Assembly: GCF_003596335.1 (NCBI RefSeq)
Contig: NZ_QZCH01000020.1
Location: forward strand, 1 to 64,000
DNA: 64,000 bases
Direction of reading: 5' to 3'
Origin: Motilimonas pumila
GTDB lineage: Bacteria > Pseudomonadota > Gammaproteobacteria > Enterobacterales > CBDFNC01
The notes under the pieces: model-generated
Told to the model about the DNA's origin: nothing
Seen by the model: the letters and a program-made list of their open reading frames with translations, nothing else
Database searches by the model: none
Translations under genes and position numbers: made by a program
In this document: piece after piece, positions 35,079 to 44,424 of the stretch
How the letters are laid out: each line of letters starts with the position of its first letter
Position numbering within the stretch: the first letter of the stretch is position 1

Positions 35079-36005
35079 CTAGTCGCTCTGACGCACGGCC
35101 TTAATGCCTTTCAAATGTTCAAAGCTTGAGCTGGTTGCTGTGGTTAAAAAATCAGCCATGAAGGGCAAGTCTTTTTGCTCAGTCCGCACCGCGGCGTAAA
35201 GCGTATTCCAAATGCCTTTTTCGCCCAAGTGTTTCGCCATCACGTAATCTCGCTCTAGATACTCGGTCAAAGCCCAATTTGGCAATGCCGCAACACCGCG
35301 CCCGCTGGCCACTAGCTGTAACATCATGACCGTCATCTCAGCGTGCCTGATCTGCGCCGGTTGCACGTCTGCAGGCTCTAAGAACAAGTTAAAAATGTCC
35401 AAACGATCATTTTCAACCGGATACGTGATCAACACTTCCTCGGCCAAGTCTTGAGCTTGAATATAAGGCATTTTGGCAAACCTATGATGGCGGCTGACCG
35501 CCAACATAGGCTGATAACTGAATAAAGGAATATAGCTGATGCCGGCCATCGTCACGGGGTCGGAAGTCACCACCAAGTCCAATGAGCCTCGCGCTAACGC
35601 AGGTAAAGGCGCAAAACTAAAGCCGCTACTTAAGTCGAGCTCCACTTCCGGCCAACTGTCACGAAACTTATCGATTGCCGGCATTAACCATTGAAAACAC
35701 GAGTGGCACTCTATGGCCATGTGCAAACGTCCTGCTTCTCCAGAGTTCAGGCGACTGATATCGCGCTCTGCGCTGGCGATGCTAGGAAAGATATCATCGG
35801 CCAAATCGAGCAGCCTTTGTCCGGCAACAGTGAACCGAACAGGCCGTGTTTTACGTACGAACAAGCTGGTGCCGAGCTTTTCTTCTAAATCTTTTAATTG
35901 ATGAGACAAAGCCGATTGAGTCAAAAACAAGCGCTGGGCGGCTTCCACCAATGAACCGGTACTGCGTAAAGCCACCAAAGTGTTTAAATGTTTTATCTCA
36001 ATCAT
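35079..36005 (-). CDS. metR: MetR, LysR-type regulator of methionine genes
   Basis: A 308-aa LysR-type regulator very like MetR from its first residues (MIEIKHLNTLVALRSTGSL) through the helix-turn-helix TQSALSHQLKDLEEKLG. MetR uses homocysteine as effector and activates metE and metH in enterobacteria. Support comes from the upstream region: a perfect TGAA-N5-TTCA MetR box at 36036-36048, 31 bases from the start, fits autoregulation. No metE or metH is in this window, so the regulated genes lie elsewhere. It diverges from alaA. Confidence 0.88.
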   Translation of the reverse strand: MIEIKHLNTLVALRSTGSLVEAAQRLFLTQSALSHQLKDLEEKLGTSLFVRKTRPVRFTVAGQRLLDLADDIFPSIASAERDISRLNSGEAGRLHMAIECHSCFQWLMPAIDKFRDSWPEVELDLSSGFSFAPLPALARGSLDLVVTSDPVTMAGISYIPLFSYQPMLAVSRHHRFAKMPYIQAQDLAEEVLITYPVENDRLDIFNLFLEPADVQPAQIRHAEMTVMMLQLVASGRGVAALPNWALTEYLERDYVMAKHLGEKGIWNTLYAAVRTEQKDLPFMADFLTTATSSSFEHLKGIKAVRQSD

Positions 36006-36035
36006 TAAGAAAACCCAATAAATGTTAAATTTAAG

Positions 36036-36048
36036 TGAACGAAATTCA
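36036..36048. promoter_or_regulatory. MetR box
   Basis: TGAACGAAATTCA matches the MetR consensus TGAANNNNNTTCA at every fixed position. It lies 31 bases upstream of metR in the metR-alaA divergent region. Confidence 0.75.
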
Positions 36049-36166
36049 TGATAATGCGATAACCTGAATTAAACCAGCTTTTTATTACCGTAAAAGCGTT
36101 TCTTATCTGTTTAATATCAGGTAGTTTGATTGTATTGAATCACCTTCAGCCGAGTAGACACTGAGC

Positions 36167-37381
36167 ATGTTACCTATCAAAAAATCTCACAAATTGGACG
36201 ACGTTTGTTATGACATTCGTGGTCCCGTTCTTAAGCACGCCAAACGGCTTGAAGATGAAGGTCAAACCATCTTAAAGCTCAACATAGGTAACCCTGCCCC
36301 GTTTGGTTTTGAAGCCCCCGATGAAATCGTCATGGACGTGCTGCAAAATTTGCCGCAAAGCCAAGGTTACTGTGACTCCAAAGGATTATTTTCAGCGCGT
36401 AAAGCCGTGGTACAACATTACCAACAATTTGGCATGCGCGACGTGGACACAGAAGACGTGTATATCGGCAACGGCGTCAGTGAATTGATTGTGATGGCGA
36501 TGCAAGCCTTGCTAAATAATGGCGATCAAATGTTGGTACCTGCGCCTGACTATCCTTTATGGACAGCGGCAGTGAATTTATCTGGCGGCCAAGCGGTGCA
36601 TTATATTTGCGACGAAGCCGCGGATTGGTTTCCAGACATCGAAGACATTAAATCGAAAATCAGCCCTGCTACTAAAGGCATAGTGTTAATCAACCCCAAC
36701 AACCCCACAGGCGCAGTCTACAGCCGTGAACTATTGATGCAAATTGTCGAGCTGGCACGCCAGCACGGGCTGATTATTTTTGCCGATGAAATTTATTCCA
36801 AAATCATTTATGACGACGCTGAGCATGTGCCTTTGTGTACCTTGGCAGATGATGTGTTGGTGGTGACGTTCAATGGCTTGTCTAAATCCTACCGGGTTTG
36901 TGGTTTTCGTGTCGGCTGGATGATGATAAGCGGTGCAAAAGCCCAAGCCACCGACTATATCAGCGGTCTAGAAATGTTAGCGTCGATGCGTTTATGCGCC
37001 AACGTGCCTATGCAACACGCAGTGCAAACTGCGCTAGGCGGCTACCAAAGTATCAATGAACTTATTCGCCCTGGCGGCCGTTTGTATGAACAACGAGAGC
37101 TATCTTGGCGTTTGTTGAACGACATTCCTGGCGTGTCTTGCGTTAAGCCTAAAGGGGCCTTGTATCTATTCCCTAAACTGGATCAAAAGAAGTTTAATAT
37201 CAAAGATGATCAACAGCTTGCATTGGACCTATTATTACAAGAGAAAATGTTGCTGGTGCAAGGCACTGGCTTTAACTGGCCTCAGCCCGATCATTTTAGG
37301 TTGGTGTTTTTACCTAACGTGTTGGATCTCGAAACAGCCATTGGCCGCATGGCCAACTTTTTAGACGGTTACAGACAATAA
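36167..37381 (+). CDS. alaA: alanine/glutamate-pyruvate aminotransferase AlaA
   Basis: A 404-aa PLP enzyme of aminotransferase class I. It follows the E. coli AlaA pattern from the start (YDIRGPVLKHAKRLEDEG, LNIGNPAPFGF). NPNNPTGAVYS and the PLP-lysine motif FNGLSKSYR also match, as does GLEMLASMRLCANVP. It makes alanine from pyruvate and glutamate in the cytoplasm. yfbR follows 53 bases downstream, as in E. coli. The divergent region holds the MetR box, so MetR influence is possible. Confidence 0.95.
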   Translation: MLPIKKSHKLDDVCYDIRGPVLKHAKRLEDEGQTILKLNIGNPAPFGFEAPDEIVMDVLQNLPQSQGYCDSKGLFSARKAVVQHYQQFGMRDVDTEDVYIGNGVSELIVMAMQALLNNGDQMLVPAPDYPLWTAAVNLSGGQAVHYICDEAADWFPDIEDIKSKISPATKGIVLINPNNPTGAVYSRELLMQIVELARQHGLIIFADEIYSKIIYDDAEHVPLCTLADDVLVVTFNGLSKSYRVCGFRVGWMMISGAKAQATDYISGLEMLASMRLCANVPMQHAVQTALGGYQSINELIRPGGRLYEQRELSWRLLNDIPGVSCVKPKGALYLFPKLDQKKFNIKDDQQLALDLLLQEKMLLVQGTGFNWPQPDHFRLVFLPNVLDLETAIGRMANFLDGYRQ

Positions 37382-37434
37382 TTCCCTGAATACATTTGCG
37401 ATTATCGGGTCACTGATGGAGGAAGACAAGGTTC

Positions 37435-38028
37435 ATGAGCCATTTTTTAGCCCACTTGATTCGGATGAAGTTTATCCACCGTTGGCCCTTAATGCGCAAC
37501 GTAGACGCCGAGAATATTGCCGAGCACAGCCATCAAGTCGCCATGGTGGCACACATGCTGGCGGTGATAAAAAATAAGCGCTTTGACGGCCAACTCGATC
37601 CAAACAAAGCCGCCACTATGGCGTTATACCATGATGCCAGCGAAGTCATCACGGGAGATTTACCCACCCCAGTAAAGTATTTCAACCCAGAAATTGCCAA
37701 AGAATACAAAAAGATTGAAAGCTACGCAGAGGGTAAACTTATCGCCATGCTGCCGGCCGATCTGCAACAAGAGTTTGCCCCCTTAATTGACAGTGAACAA
37801 CTCGACCCTGTCTATAAGGCCGTGGTTAAAGACGCAGATACCTTGTGCGCCTACATCAAATGTTTGGATGAGTTAGCTGCCGGAAACCAAGAGTTTTCAA
37901 GAGCCAAAAAGCGCCTTAAGAAACAGCTAAACAAACGCATGAGCCCCGAGCTGCAAGTCTTTATCGACACGTTTTTACCCAGTTTTGAATTAACCCTAGA
38001 TGAAATCAGCGAAGAAGACCCAGATTAA
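37435..38028 (+). CDS. yfbR: 5'-deoxynucleotidase YfbR
   Basis: A 197-aa HD-domain phosphohydrolase that removes the phosphate from deoxyribonucleoside 5'-monophosphates. Metal ligands are His31 (AEHSHQV), His66-Asp67 (YHDASE) and Asp135 (ADTLCAY). The sequence RWPLMRNV near the N-terminus and [11 protein letters not shown] match the E. coli enzyme. It lies between alaA and dgt, 29 bases from the latter. Pairing with a dGTPase suggests joint control of deoxynucleotide pools; that is inference. Confidence 0.94.
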   Translation: MSHFLAHLIRMKFIHRWPLMRNVDAENIAEHSHQVAMVAHMLAVIKNKRFDGQLDPNKAATMALYHDASEVITGDLPTPVKYFNPEIAKEYKKIESYAEGKLIAMLPADLQQEFAPLIDSEQLDPVYKAVVKDADTLCAYIKCLDELAAGNQEFSRAKKRLKKQLNKRMSPELQVFIDTFLPSFELTLDEISEEDPD

Positions 38029-38057
38029 CGCCTAACGGTTTATACACAAGGAACGCC

Positions 38058-39386
38058 ATGAGCCAACAATCCCAGATAGATATCTCTTCAGCCTGGTTAG
38101 TTCGCCAAGGAGATGAAAGCGGTAAAAAGCGCCAGTCAGACCATCGCAGCCCGTTTCAACGCGACCGCGCTAGAATTCTTCACAGTGCCGCATTTCGCCG
38201 TTTACAAGCTAAGACCCAAGTGGTGAGTACCGGCGTGAATGATTTCTACCGCACCCGGTTAACTCACTCGTTGGAAGCCGCCCAAATTGGCAGTGGCATT
38301 GTGGCTCAGCTCAAACAAAAGCAAGGCCAACTGGCGCACTTACTGCCTTCAAACAGCCTTATCGAAGCAATTTGCTTGAGCCATGACATTGGGCATCCTC
38401 CTTATGGTCACGGCGGCGAAGTCGCGCTCAATTATATGATGCGCCAACACGGTGGCTTTGAAGGTAACGGCCAAACCCTGCGCATAGTTACCAAGCTTGA
38501 GCCTTATACCCCAGACCATGGCATGAACTTAACCCGGCGCACCTTGTTAGGGTTACTGAAATACCCTGCCAAATTAAGCCAGCTCACCATGGTGAAAAAG
38601 CAAGTTGATACCACACCATCGTTTCGGCAATTAAAAGCCAGCGAATGGAGCCCGGCAAAAGGCATCTACGACGATGACGATGACGTACTCACATGGTTAT
38701 TGGCGCCGCTGGACGAGCAGGATAAAGCGCACTTTACGCAAGTTTACCAGCCCAACCCCAATAGCCACCTCAAGACGCTGCACAAGTCACTCGATTGTTC
38801 CATCATGGAGTTGGCGGATGACATTGCCTATGGTATTCATGATTTAGAAGACGCCATTACAATGGGGCTAGTCACTAAAAAGCAATGGCAAGAAGAAGTG
38901 GCCAGTAAGTTAGTCGACATTGACGGCTTTTGGCTGGCTAAGGTGATCCCAGATTTAACTGAGCAGCTTTTTTCAGATCAACACTACCAACGAAAAGATG
39001 CCATTGGCGCAATGGTCAATGCCTTGATCACCTCAGTAAAATTAGGCACGGTAGAGACGGACTTTCACGACCCATTATTGAAATACAATGCGAGGTTGAC
39101 GCCTGCCATGGAGCAAGTGCTCACTATATTAAAACAGTTTGTCTTGCACTTTGTGATCCTGCAGACCAACTTGCAAATCCACGAGTACAAAGGCCAACAG
39201 ATCATCATGGAGCTGTTTGAGGCCTTTGCTGCCGACCCAGAGCGTTTGTTACCCAACGATACCAAAACCCGTTGGTTAAAGCGCACCGCCGCAGGCCATA
39301 CTGGTAATCGTATCATCACAGATTACATCTCTGGGATGACAGACGGTCACGCAGTGCGACTGCATAATCAATTATTTAATAGTTAA
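38058..39386 (+). CDS. dgt: dGTP triphosphohydrolase-like HD protein
   Basis: A 442-aa HD-domain protein of the deoxyguanosinetriphosphatase-like group. It has SPFQRDRARILHSAAFRRLQ and HD motifs with His70 (RLTHSLEAAQ) and His109-Asp110 (LSHDIGHPPYGHGGE). LADDIAYGIHDLEDAI follows. It hydrolyses dNTPs, classically dGTP, to the nucleoside and triphosphate. It is shorter than E. coli Dgt and closer to the dGTPase-like type common in marine gammaproteobacteria. AAGGAA precedes its ATG. It is probably co-transcribed with yfbR. Confidence 0.9.
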   Translation: MSQQSQIDISSAWLVRQGDESGKKRQSDHRSPFQRDRARILHSAAFRRLQAKTQVVSTGVNDFYRTRLTHSLEAAQIGSGIVAQLKQKQGQLAHLLPSNSLIEAICLSHDIGHPPYGHGGEVALNYMMRQHGGFEGNGQTLRIVTKLEPYTPDHGMNLTRRTLLGLLKYPAKLSQLTMVKKQVDTTPSFRQLKASEWSPAKGIYDDDDDVLTWLLAPLDEQDKAHFTQVYQPNPNSHLKTLHKSLDCSIMELADDIAYGIHDLEDAITMGLVTKKQWQEEVASKLVDIDGFWLAKVIPDLTEQLFSDQHYQRKDAIGAMVNALITSVKLGTVETDFHDPLLKYNARLTPAMEQVLTILKQFVLHFVILQTNLQIHEYKGQQIIMELFEAFAADPERLLPNDTKTRWLKRTAAGHTGNRIITDYISGMTDGHAVRLHNQLFNS

Positions 39387-39438
39387 CAATGGATTATGCC
39401 TTGCTACCGGTGCCTTGGCCTTTGCCGCTTTATATCGG

Positions 39439-40290
39439 CTAAGCATTCAGCGCGTTATCAATATCCGAGTGACTGTGTCGCTCGGCCAGTTGCGGTGCGC
39501 TATCTTCGCCCCACGTACGGTTAACAATCACGCCTCGCTTAACAGCTTGCCTCGCCGCAATTTGCTGGCTCCATCGCATCAGGTTTGGGTAACTCCCAAC
39601 GTCAAGAAAAGTACTCGCTTGGTATAGGTTTCCTAGCATCAAATTGCCATACCAAGGCCAAGTAGCAATATCGGCAATGCTATATGCTGCTCCCCCCAAA
39701 TATTGATGTTGGGCAAGGTGCTTATCCAGTACGTCTAGCTGGCGCTTTGTTTCCATGGTAAAGCGATTGATCGGGTATTCAAACTTTTCGGGAGCATAAT
39801 GATAAAAGTGACCAAAGCCCCCACCAAGGTATGGCGCTGAGCCATGTAACCAGAACAGCCAGTTCATCACTTTTACCCTCTCGTGCGGCTGTGCAGGCAA
39901 AAAAGCTGAAAATTTATCGGCCAGGTACAATAAAATAGAAGCCGACTCAAATACTTCAATACCCGGTTCTACACTGGAGTCTAATAAAGCGGGAATCTTG
40001 GAGTTAGGGTTCCGCTGCACAAAACCCGATGAGAACTGATCTCCTTCAGCAATGTTAATAATGTGCGCATCATATTCGGCGTCAACATGACCCGCTGCCA
40101 ATAGTTCCTCTAGCATTATGGTGACTTTTTGACCATTAGGCGTTGCCAGTGAATACAACTGCAGTGGGTGGTTACCAACGGGTAGCACCTTATCGTGAGT
40201 AGCGCCCGAAACCGGACGATTAATTTTAGCCCATTCGCCGCCGCTGGCTGCGTCATGAACCCATACTTCAGGGGGAATATATTGAGTCAT
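39439..40290 (-). CDS. yghU: glutathione S-transferase family protein YghU
   Basis: A 283-aa protein closely following E. coli YghU. It has NRPVSGATHDKVLPVG, LYSLATPNGQKVTIMLEELLAAG, QFSSGFVQRNPNSKIPAL and GGGFGHFYHYAPEK. YghU-type enzymes use glutathione to reduce disulfides or organic peroxides. The ATG at 40290 aligns with the E. coli start and has AAGGTG upstream. A GTG at 40308 overlaps the previous stop (GTGA) and would add six residues. It is the second gene of a GST pair. Confidence 0.93.
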   Translation of the reverse strand: MTQYIPPEVWVHDAASGGEWAKINRPVSGATHDKVLPVGNHPLQLYSLATPNGQKVTIMLEELLAAGHVDAEYDAHIINIAEGDQFSSGFVQRNPNSKIPALLDSSVEPGIEVFESASILLYLADKFSAFLPAQPHERVKVMNWLFWLHGSAPYLGGGFGHFYHYAPEKFEYPINRFTMETKRQLDVLDKHLAQHQYLGGAAYSIADIATWPWYGNLMLGNLYQASTFLDVGSYPNLMRWSQQIAARQAVKRGVIVNRTWGEDSAPQLAERHSHSDIDNALNA

Positions 40291-40304
40291 AATGTGCACC
40301 TTGA

Positions 40305-40991
40305 TCACTGACCACGACGTTGTTTAGGGTAGTTCGACGTAAACAACGCTTGGCGCGCTTCTTCGTCCATTGCAGATTTAAAATCGATATCTTTGGCAAT
40401 ATCTCGTGCTACTGCCACGGAAGGGCGGCTATTAATTCGTTCAAACCAAGACTGCAAATGCGGATACGCGCTTAAGCCTGCGTCCCCAATCACAACTTGA
40501 GCTTTATCAAGCCAGCCCCATGCAGCCAAATCCACAATAGTGAGTTGTTCGCTAACGATAAATTGGCGATTCTCAAGGTGCTCATCAAGTACTTCATAGT
40601 GACGCTCAATCTCTCGTGCATAGCGGTTTTGAGCATATTGGTGTTCAGGTGCAACATGCCGAAAGTGCACGGCTTGGCCAGAAAATGGTCCTAGCCCAGA
40701 AGCAATAAACATCATCCACGACAGCAGCTCAGCGCGATCTTCTGCCTTGCCGCCTAGCTGACCTGTCTTCTCCGACAGGTAGAGCAAAATGGCATTAGAA
40801 TCAAATACTCGCACGCCATCATCAAGGATGGCGGGCAATTTCCCATTAGGGTTCACCGCACGATACTCAGGGCTGTGTTGCTCACCTTTAAGCGTATCGA
40901 TTGCAACAAGCTCATATGGCAGACCCGTTTCTGCCATAAATAACGCCACTTTCATCGGGTTTGGAGTTTGATGGAAAAAAAACTTAAGCAT
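40305..40991 (-). CDS. glutathione S-transferase
   Basis: A 228-aa GST. The thioredoxin-fold half has PNPMKVALFMAETGLPYEL and the glutathione-binding NPNGKLPAI and DSNAILLYLSEK. The all-helical half has the N-cap box TIVDLAAWGW. It probably acts with the next gene, yghU, from one transcript, in conjugation or peroxide defence. A large inverted repeat upstream (41097-41133) fits control by the TetR protein encoded just before it. Confidence 0.9.
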   Translation of the reverse strand: MLKFFFHQTPNPMKVALFMAETGLPYELVAIDTLKGEQHSPEYRAVNPNGKLPAILDDGVRVFDSNAILLYLSEKTGQLGGKAEDRAELLSWMMFIASGLGPFSGQAVHFRHVAPEHQYAQNRYAREIERHYEVLDEHLENRQFIVSEQLTIVDLAAWGWLDKAQVVIGDAGLSAYPHLQSWFERINSRPSVAVARDIAKDIDFKSAMDEEARQALFTSNYPKQRRGQ

Positions 40992-41096
40992 GATTGTCTC
41001 TCTGGTTGATATCCGTGTCAGTCTTCTGCAAGCATCAAACAGTCAATAAATCGCACCTGATTAATACTCGCGGCATGGAAAAACTATAGAACAACT

Positions 41097-41133
41097 TGAA
41101 CGATCAATCAATAATATTTTGATCGGTCGTTCA
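41097..41133. promoter_or_regulatory. inverted-repeat operator, likely for the TetR regulator
   Basis: TGAACGATCAATCA and TGATCGGTCGTTCA are inverted arms matching at 12 of 14 positions around nine AT-rich bases. The site lies about 105 bases upstream of the first GST gene and after the TetR gene's terminator, so it would control the GST pair. Confidence 0.7.
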
Positions 41134-41160
41134 AAATTGATTTTGATAGCTATCGCGCAT

Positions 41161-41184
41161 AAAAAAACCGCCCAGTGAGGCGGT
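41161..41184 (-). terminator. intrinsic terminator of the TetR gene
   Basis: On the reverse strand ACCGCC, six bases and GGCGGT are followed by seven T. It lies 30 bases after the TetR stop and separates that gene from the GST pair. Confidence 0.88.
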
Positions 41185-41213
41185 TTAATGAATGCGTTTG
41201 AGGAGATAACCTG

Positions 41214-41810
41214 CTATTTGAACGGCGCTTGCTTAAATGTCGCATCCACCAAGCCAAGTAACTCAGCCTGCTCAAGGTGATCGTGCTGTACTCTGGCATA
41301 ATTGCGCAGCCCTAAGATCTGTATTTGTAAATGCCGCGCAAGATAAGCCGGGTTTTTATCTGGTGCTAACTCGCCTTGTACTATCGCTTGTTGCAACAAT
41401 TCTGCGAATTTTTGTTCCATCTTGTGCATGAGTTGTTGCGCAAATGCCAGTAACTCTGATTGTTCATCAGTAAGCTCAGCCACGGTTTTTTGCAACATAC
41501 ACATGCCACTGGGACTGCTTTGCTGTGAGTCCACCACGATTCGACGAGTAAATAGCATTAAGGCTTCTAGCACGGAGTCTGTTTGTTGCAGACATTGCTG
41601 CAACTGCTGTTCTCCTGCCGCGGCATAATGGGACAAGGACTCTTTGAACAAACCCTCTTTGCTGCCAAATGTGGCGTAGATACTGCCTGGCCGCAAATCG
41701 ATCGCGTCTTGTAAATTGCGCATCGAAGTGCCGTTAAAGCCTTTCTCCCAATATAAATTGGTGGCTTTTTCAACCACATCGGACCGATTAAACTTTGCTT
41801 TATTAGCCAT
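41214..41810 (-). CDS. TetR-family transcriptional regulator
   Basis: A 198-aa repressor of the TetR family. The N-terminal helix-turn-helix is FNRSDVVEKATNLYWEKGFNGTSMRNLQ through RPGSIYATFGSKEGLFKE. The C-terminal ligand domain contains a CMLQKTVAEL segment seen in TetR proteins near oxidoreductase or detoxification genes. It is transcribed towards the GST pair but is separated from it by a terminator and an inverted repeat. It probably represses the GST genes until an electrophile or quinone binds; the ligand is not shown by the sequence. Confidence 0.88.
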   Translation of the reverse strand: MANKAKFNRSDVVEKATNLYWEKGFNGTSMRNLQDAIDLRPGSIYATFGSKEGLFKESLSHYAAAGEQQLQQCLQQTDSVLEALMLFTRRIVVDSQQSSPSGMCMLQKTVAELTDEQSELLAFAQQLMHKMEQKFAELLQQAIVQGELAPDKNPAYLARHLQIQILGLRNYARVQHDHLEQAELLGLVDATFKQAPFK

Positions 41811-42538
41811 ATACTACTCAACTGCTAGAAAACGAGGTATCACGCATCAATAATGTTAAAGCGCCAGAACTTGAGGCTTACTCAGATAGAGCATGACTTA
41901 ATTTTAATTGAACTTATGTTCAAAAACAATTTTTCAGCGGGTTGCCTGGCCTGTATGCTTTGATGTAACCCTATAAAGGCGTAACAGGTTAGCTAACGGT
42001 TACTCACTGTTTTGGCTCAACCTTTAACGCTATACAAGATTACTTTTGGCAAATGGCCTTTTACGCGAGCCAACCGCTTCGCCGTTTACGCGAGTTGCCA
42101 ACGGCTGAGAACTGCCATCAAACGAGATACCCCCTATACTCACACAGTCCGAGTTCATATTGAGGTTGGCTTAAGCGTTAATATTGACTTTATAAAGCGA
42201 TTAAGTGGAAGCCTATTGTCATCAGACAGCACGTCTATTGAGCGAAGTCGCGAATGGTCTCGTTAGATTCTCTTCTGACAGCTTGGTTGGCGATTGCAAG
42301 GTCAGAAGCGTATTTGAACTTGTGTTACGCAATGCTCAGACATATGAAGGACAGTTAAAAACTAACCAAGCTATACGTTTTGACGCGTTACAAAGCTTGC
42401 CAGGCCCTATCGATACTATTTATTACCATTAATTTAATGACTAACTCGAGAAATAAGCCGTTCACGGTTTGCGGTGATAAGGAGCACTTATTCTATGAAG
42501 GTAATCGCTCACGCAGAGGTATCGCAGGTGCAATCACG
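41811..42538. other. 728-base region without a recognised gene
   Basis: Three short overlapping forward frames (42012-42266, 42205-42432, 42380-42577) have no convincing ribosome-binding site and no recognisable motif. They may be traces of a decayed gene or chance frames. The promoter of the TetR gene should lie near 41811-41900. No hairpin terminator for sanA was seen. Confidence 0.5.
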
Positions 42539-43231
42539 TTACGGATTATCTGCACTGGTTTCGAGGGAGTGAGGTAATTTTAATGTCACCGACTCTTTTT
42601 GACCTAAGAACTTAGGTTGCTTATTTAAAATATTGATATCTACTACGGCTTTCGCCCTTGCTAATACTTCTCGCAGACGAATTTTCAATGCACCTAAACC
42701 TGTGGCATCCTGAGCTGCGTAACATACGGCATTGATATCAATGGCACGGGCCAAGTACAAAGCGCGCTCACAATGAAAGCGTTGCGTCACTATGGTAATG
42801 CTTGTTTGGCCAAATACTTCTTTGGCGCGCACCACTGAATCAAGGGTACGAAAACCGGCATAATCTTTGACGATGTATTTCACCGGAACCCCTGCCCTTA
42901 TCAAATCGTTTTCCATGGTTTGCGGTTCGTTATAATAACGTGTGGCATTGTCGCCGCTGACAATAATGGCTTTGACTTTATCTAAGGTAAACAGGTCTAA
43001 CGCGGATTGTAATCTTGGCGGGTAAAACAGGTTTATTTTTTTCCCTATGTACTTGCTGGTGCCCAGTAATAAGGCCACGTCTTGTTCTGGCACCTCTTCC
43101 ACTTGGGTATAAACCTTGTCGCGAGCTTGCCAAGTGACGTACACATCCACCATTGCCAAGGCGGAAACCAGGCAAATGATCAAGGCTAAAACGCTCAAGC
43201 CTATACGGCGGAATAAGGTGCGAAGCTGCAT
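42539..43231 (-). CDS. sanA: SanA/DUF218 inner-membrane protein
   Basis: A 230-aa protein with one membrane anchor (about residues 10-32) and a DUF218 domain. It has LLLGTSKYIG, VKAIIVSGDNATRYYNEPQTMENDLI and DYAGFRTLDSVVRAKEVFG. These fit SanA, linked in E. coli to envelope barrier function and vancomycin exclusion at high temperature. The molecular role is unknown. The C-terminus has a basic, Lys-rich stretch. It is a single-gene unit. Confidence 0.93.
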   Translation of the reverse strand: MQLRTLFRRIGLSVLALIICLVSALAMVDVYVTWQARDKVYTQVEEVPEQDVALLLGTSKYIGKKINLFYPPRLQSALDLFTLDKVKAIIVSGDNATRYYNEPQTMENDLIRAGVPVKYIVKDYAGFRTLDSVVRAKEVFGQTSITIVTQRFHCERALYLARAIDINAVCYAAQDATGLGALKIRLREVLARAKAVVDINILNKQPKFLGQKESVTLKLPHSLETSADNP

Positions 43232-43425
43232 AATTACGTGGGTTTATATCACTACAATTCAGTAAATCACTGACCAATAATGCCTAAAGTTGAAACAATT
43301 AACCAGATTAACACGCCTTTATTAAGAGATAAATCGGCAAACAGACTGGTTATAAAGCTTTTGTTTGCCAAAATGGTAGCGCGCCGTGTCACCAGCATTG
43401 TTTGTGCCGGTTCAGTCAAGGCCTG

Positions 43426-44424
43426 TTAAATGGCTTGGCTCAACTTGCTCAGTAAACTTTGTCTGAGCTCTTTTGCTTTAGGCCGCTCCCCTTGTTGCCA
43501 GCACATAGGGCGGCAAAGCTCCATCGCCTTAAAGCCTAGTCGAGCGCTGATCAGGCCCGCGCCCACGCCTTGTGCAACCCGAGCAGACATGACGCCAGCC
43601 AACTCTGTGCCTAACATATCTGTACCAAGATCTGTGGCCACTTCAACGCCAGCTGCAAACACCATGTTTTTTAATACCATTTGAAATAAGTGCAACCGAC
43701 TGTAGTACCCCAGCTCTATGCCGTACACGGTGGCAACCTGCTCAACCATTTTGGTATTTCGCCAAAGAATAATGAGCATATCGACAAACGCTAACGGACT
43801 GATAGCCACCATTAACGCAGCTTCACTTGACCACTTCGCCACCACTTGCTTAGCTTTTTTATCTTGCTCAGACAAAATATGATGGCGGTATAAGTCCAAG
43901 ATTTCTCGGTTACTGTGACTATCCGATAGGCCTTGGTTAAATTGCGTGTAAGCCGCCGTATCTTTTACCCCTGTGAGACTCGCTAATTTATCGCAATACG
44001 CCATTGCGTCACTGCCAGACTCTTGTTGCAATGACTCGCCTAAACGTTGTAACTCACGACTGCGTTTCAAGCGACTCAGCTTGCGCACTTCTTGCCACAA
44101 CAGTTGCCCCATAGCGATGACTAAACAGCTTAAAATCACGCTATAAAAAACGCCCGTTAACGGTGACAAGAACATCACCTGTTGCAGCCAATTAACCGTT
44201 TCAAATACCACTGCAAGTAACACGCCTACACTGCCAATTCGCCACCACCAATTAACTTTTTTAGGGTGCAATACAGCTTCTATCGGCAGCTGCGTATCCG
44301 CTTCGGGCTCAGCCACAAAATCTTGCTCGGTAAATACTTGCTGCGCTTTGAGCTCAACTTCCGGTGGCTGTTCTGCAGCAGCGGGCTGCGAAAAGACAAT
44401 TTTACCTTTAGGTGTTTCTGTCAT
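43426..44424 (-). CDS. ycjF: YcjF family membrane protein (TIGR01620/DUF697)
   Basis: A 332-aa protein with an acidic, hydrophilic N-terminus (about 70 residues), two membrane segments (about 75-120) and a C-terminal DUF697 domain with LMVAISPLAFVDMLIILWRNTKMVEQVA. Its start overlaps ycjX by four bases. YcjF and YcjX are induced with the Psp response in E. coli, and their linkage to pspABC here supports membership of the same regulon. The biochemical function is unknown. Confidence 0.93.
   Translation of the reverse strand: MTETPKGKIVFSQPAAAEQPPEVELKAQQVFTEQDFVAEPEADTQLPIEAVLHPKKVNWWWRIGSVGVLLAVVFETVNWLQQVMFLSPLTGVFYSVILSCLVIAMGQLLWQEVRKLSRLKRSRELQRLGESLQQESGSDAMAYCDKLASLTGVKDTAAYTQFNQGLSDSHSNREILDLYRHHILSEQDKKAKQVVAKWSSEAALMVAISPLAFVDMLIILWRNTKMVEQVATVYGIELGYYSRLHLFQMVLKNMVFAAGVEVATDLGTDMLGTELAGVMSARVAQGVGAGLISARLGFKAMELCRPMCWQQGERPKAKELRQSLLSKLSQAI

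Noticed and set aside
40291..40308. GTG at 40308 as the yghU start
   Set aside because: Although it overlaps the previous stop as GTGA, homologs begin at the ATG at 40290, which has its own AAGGTG site.
42012..42577. Three short forward ORFs as genes
   Set aside because: They overlap each other, lack ribosome-binding sites and show no motif.
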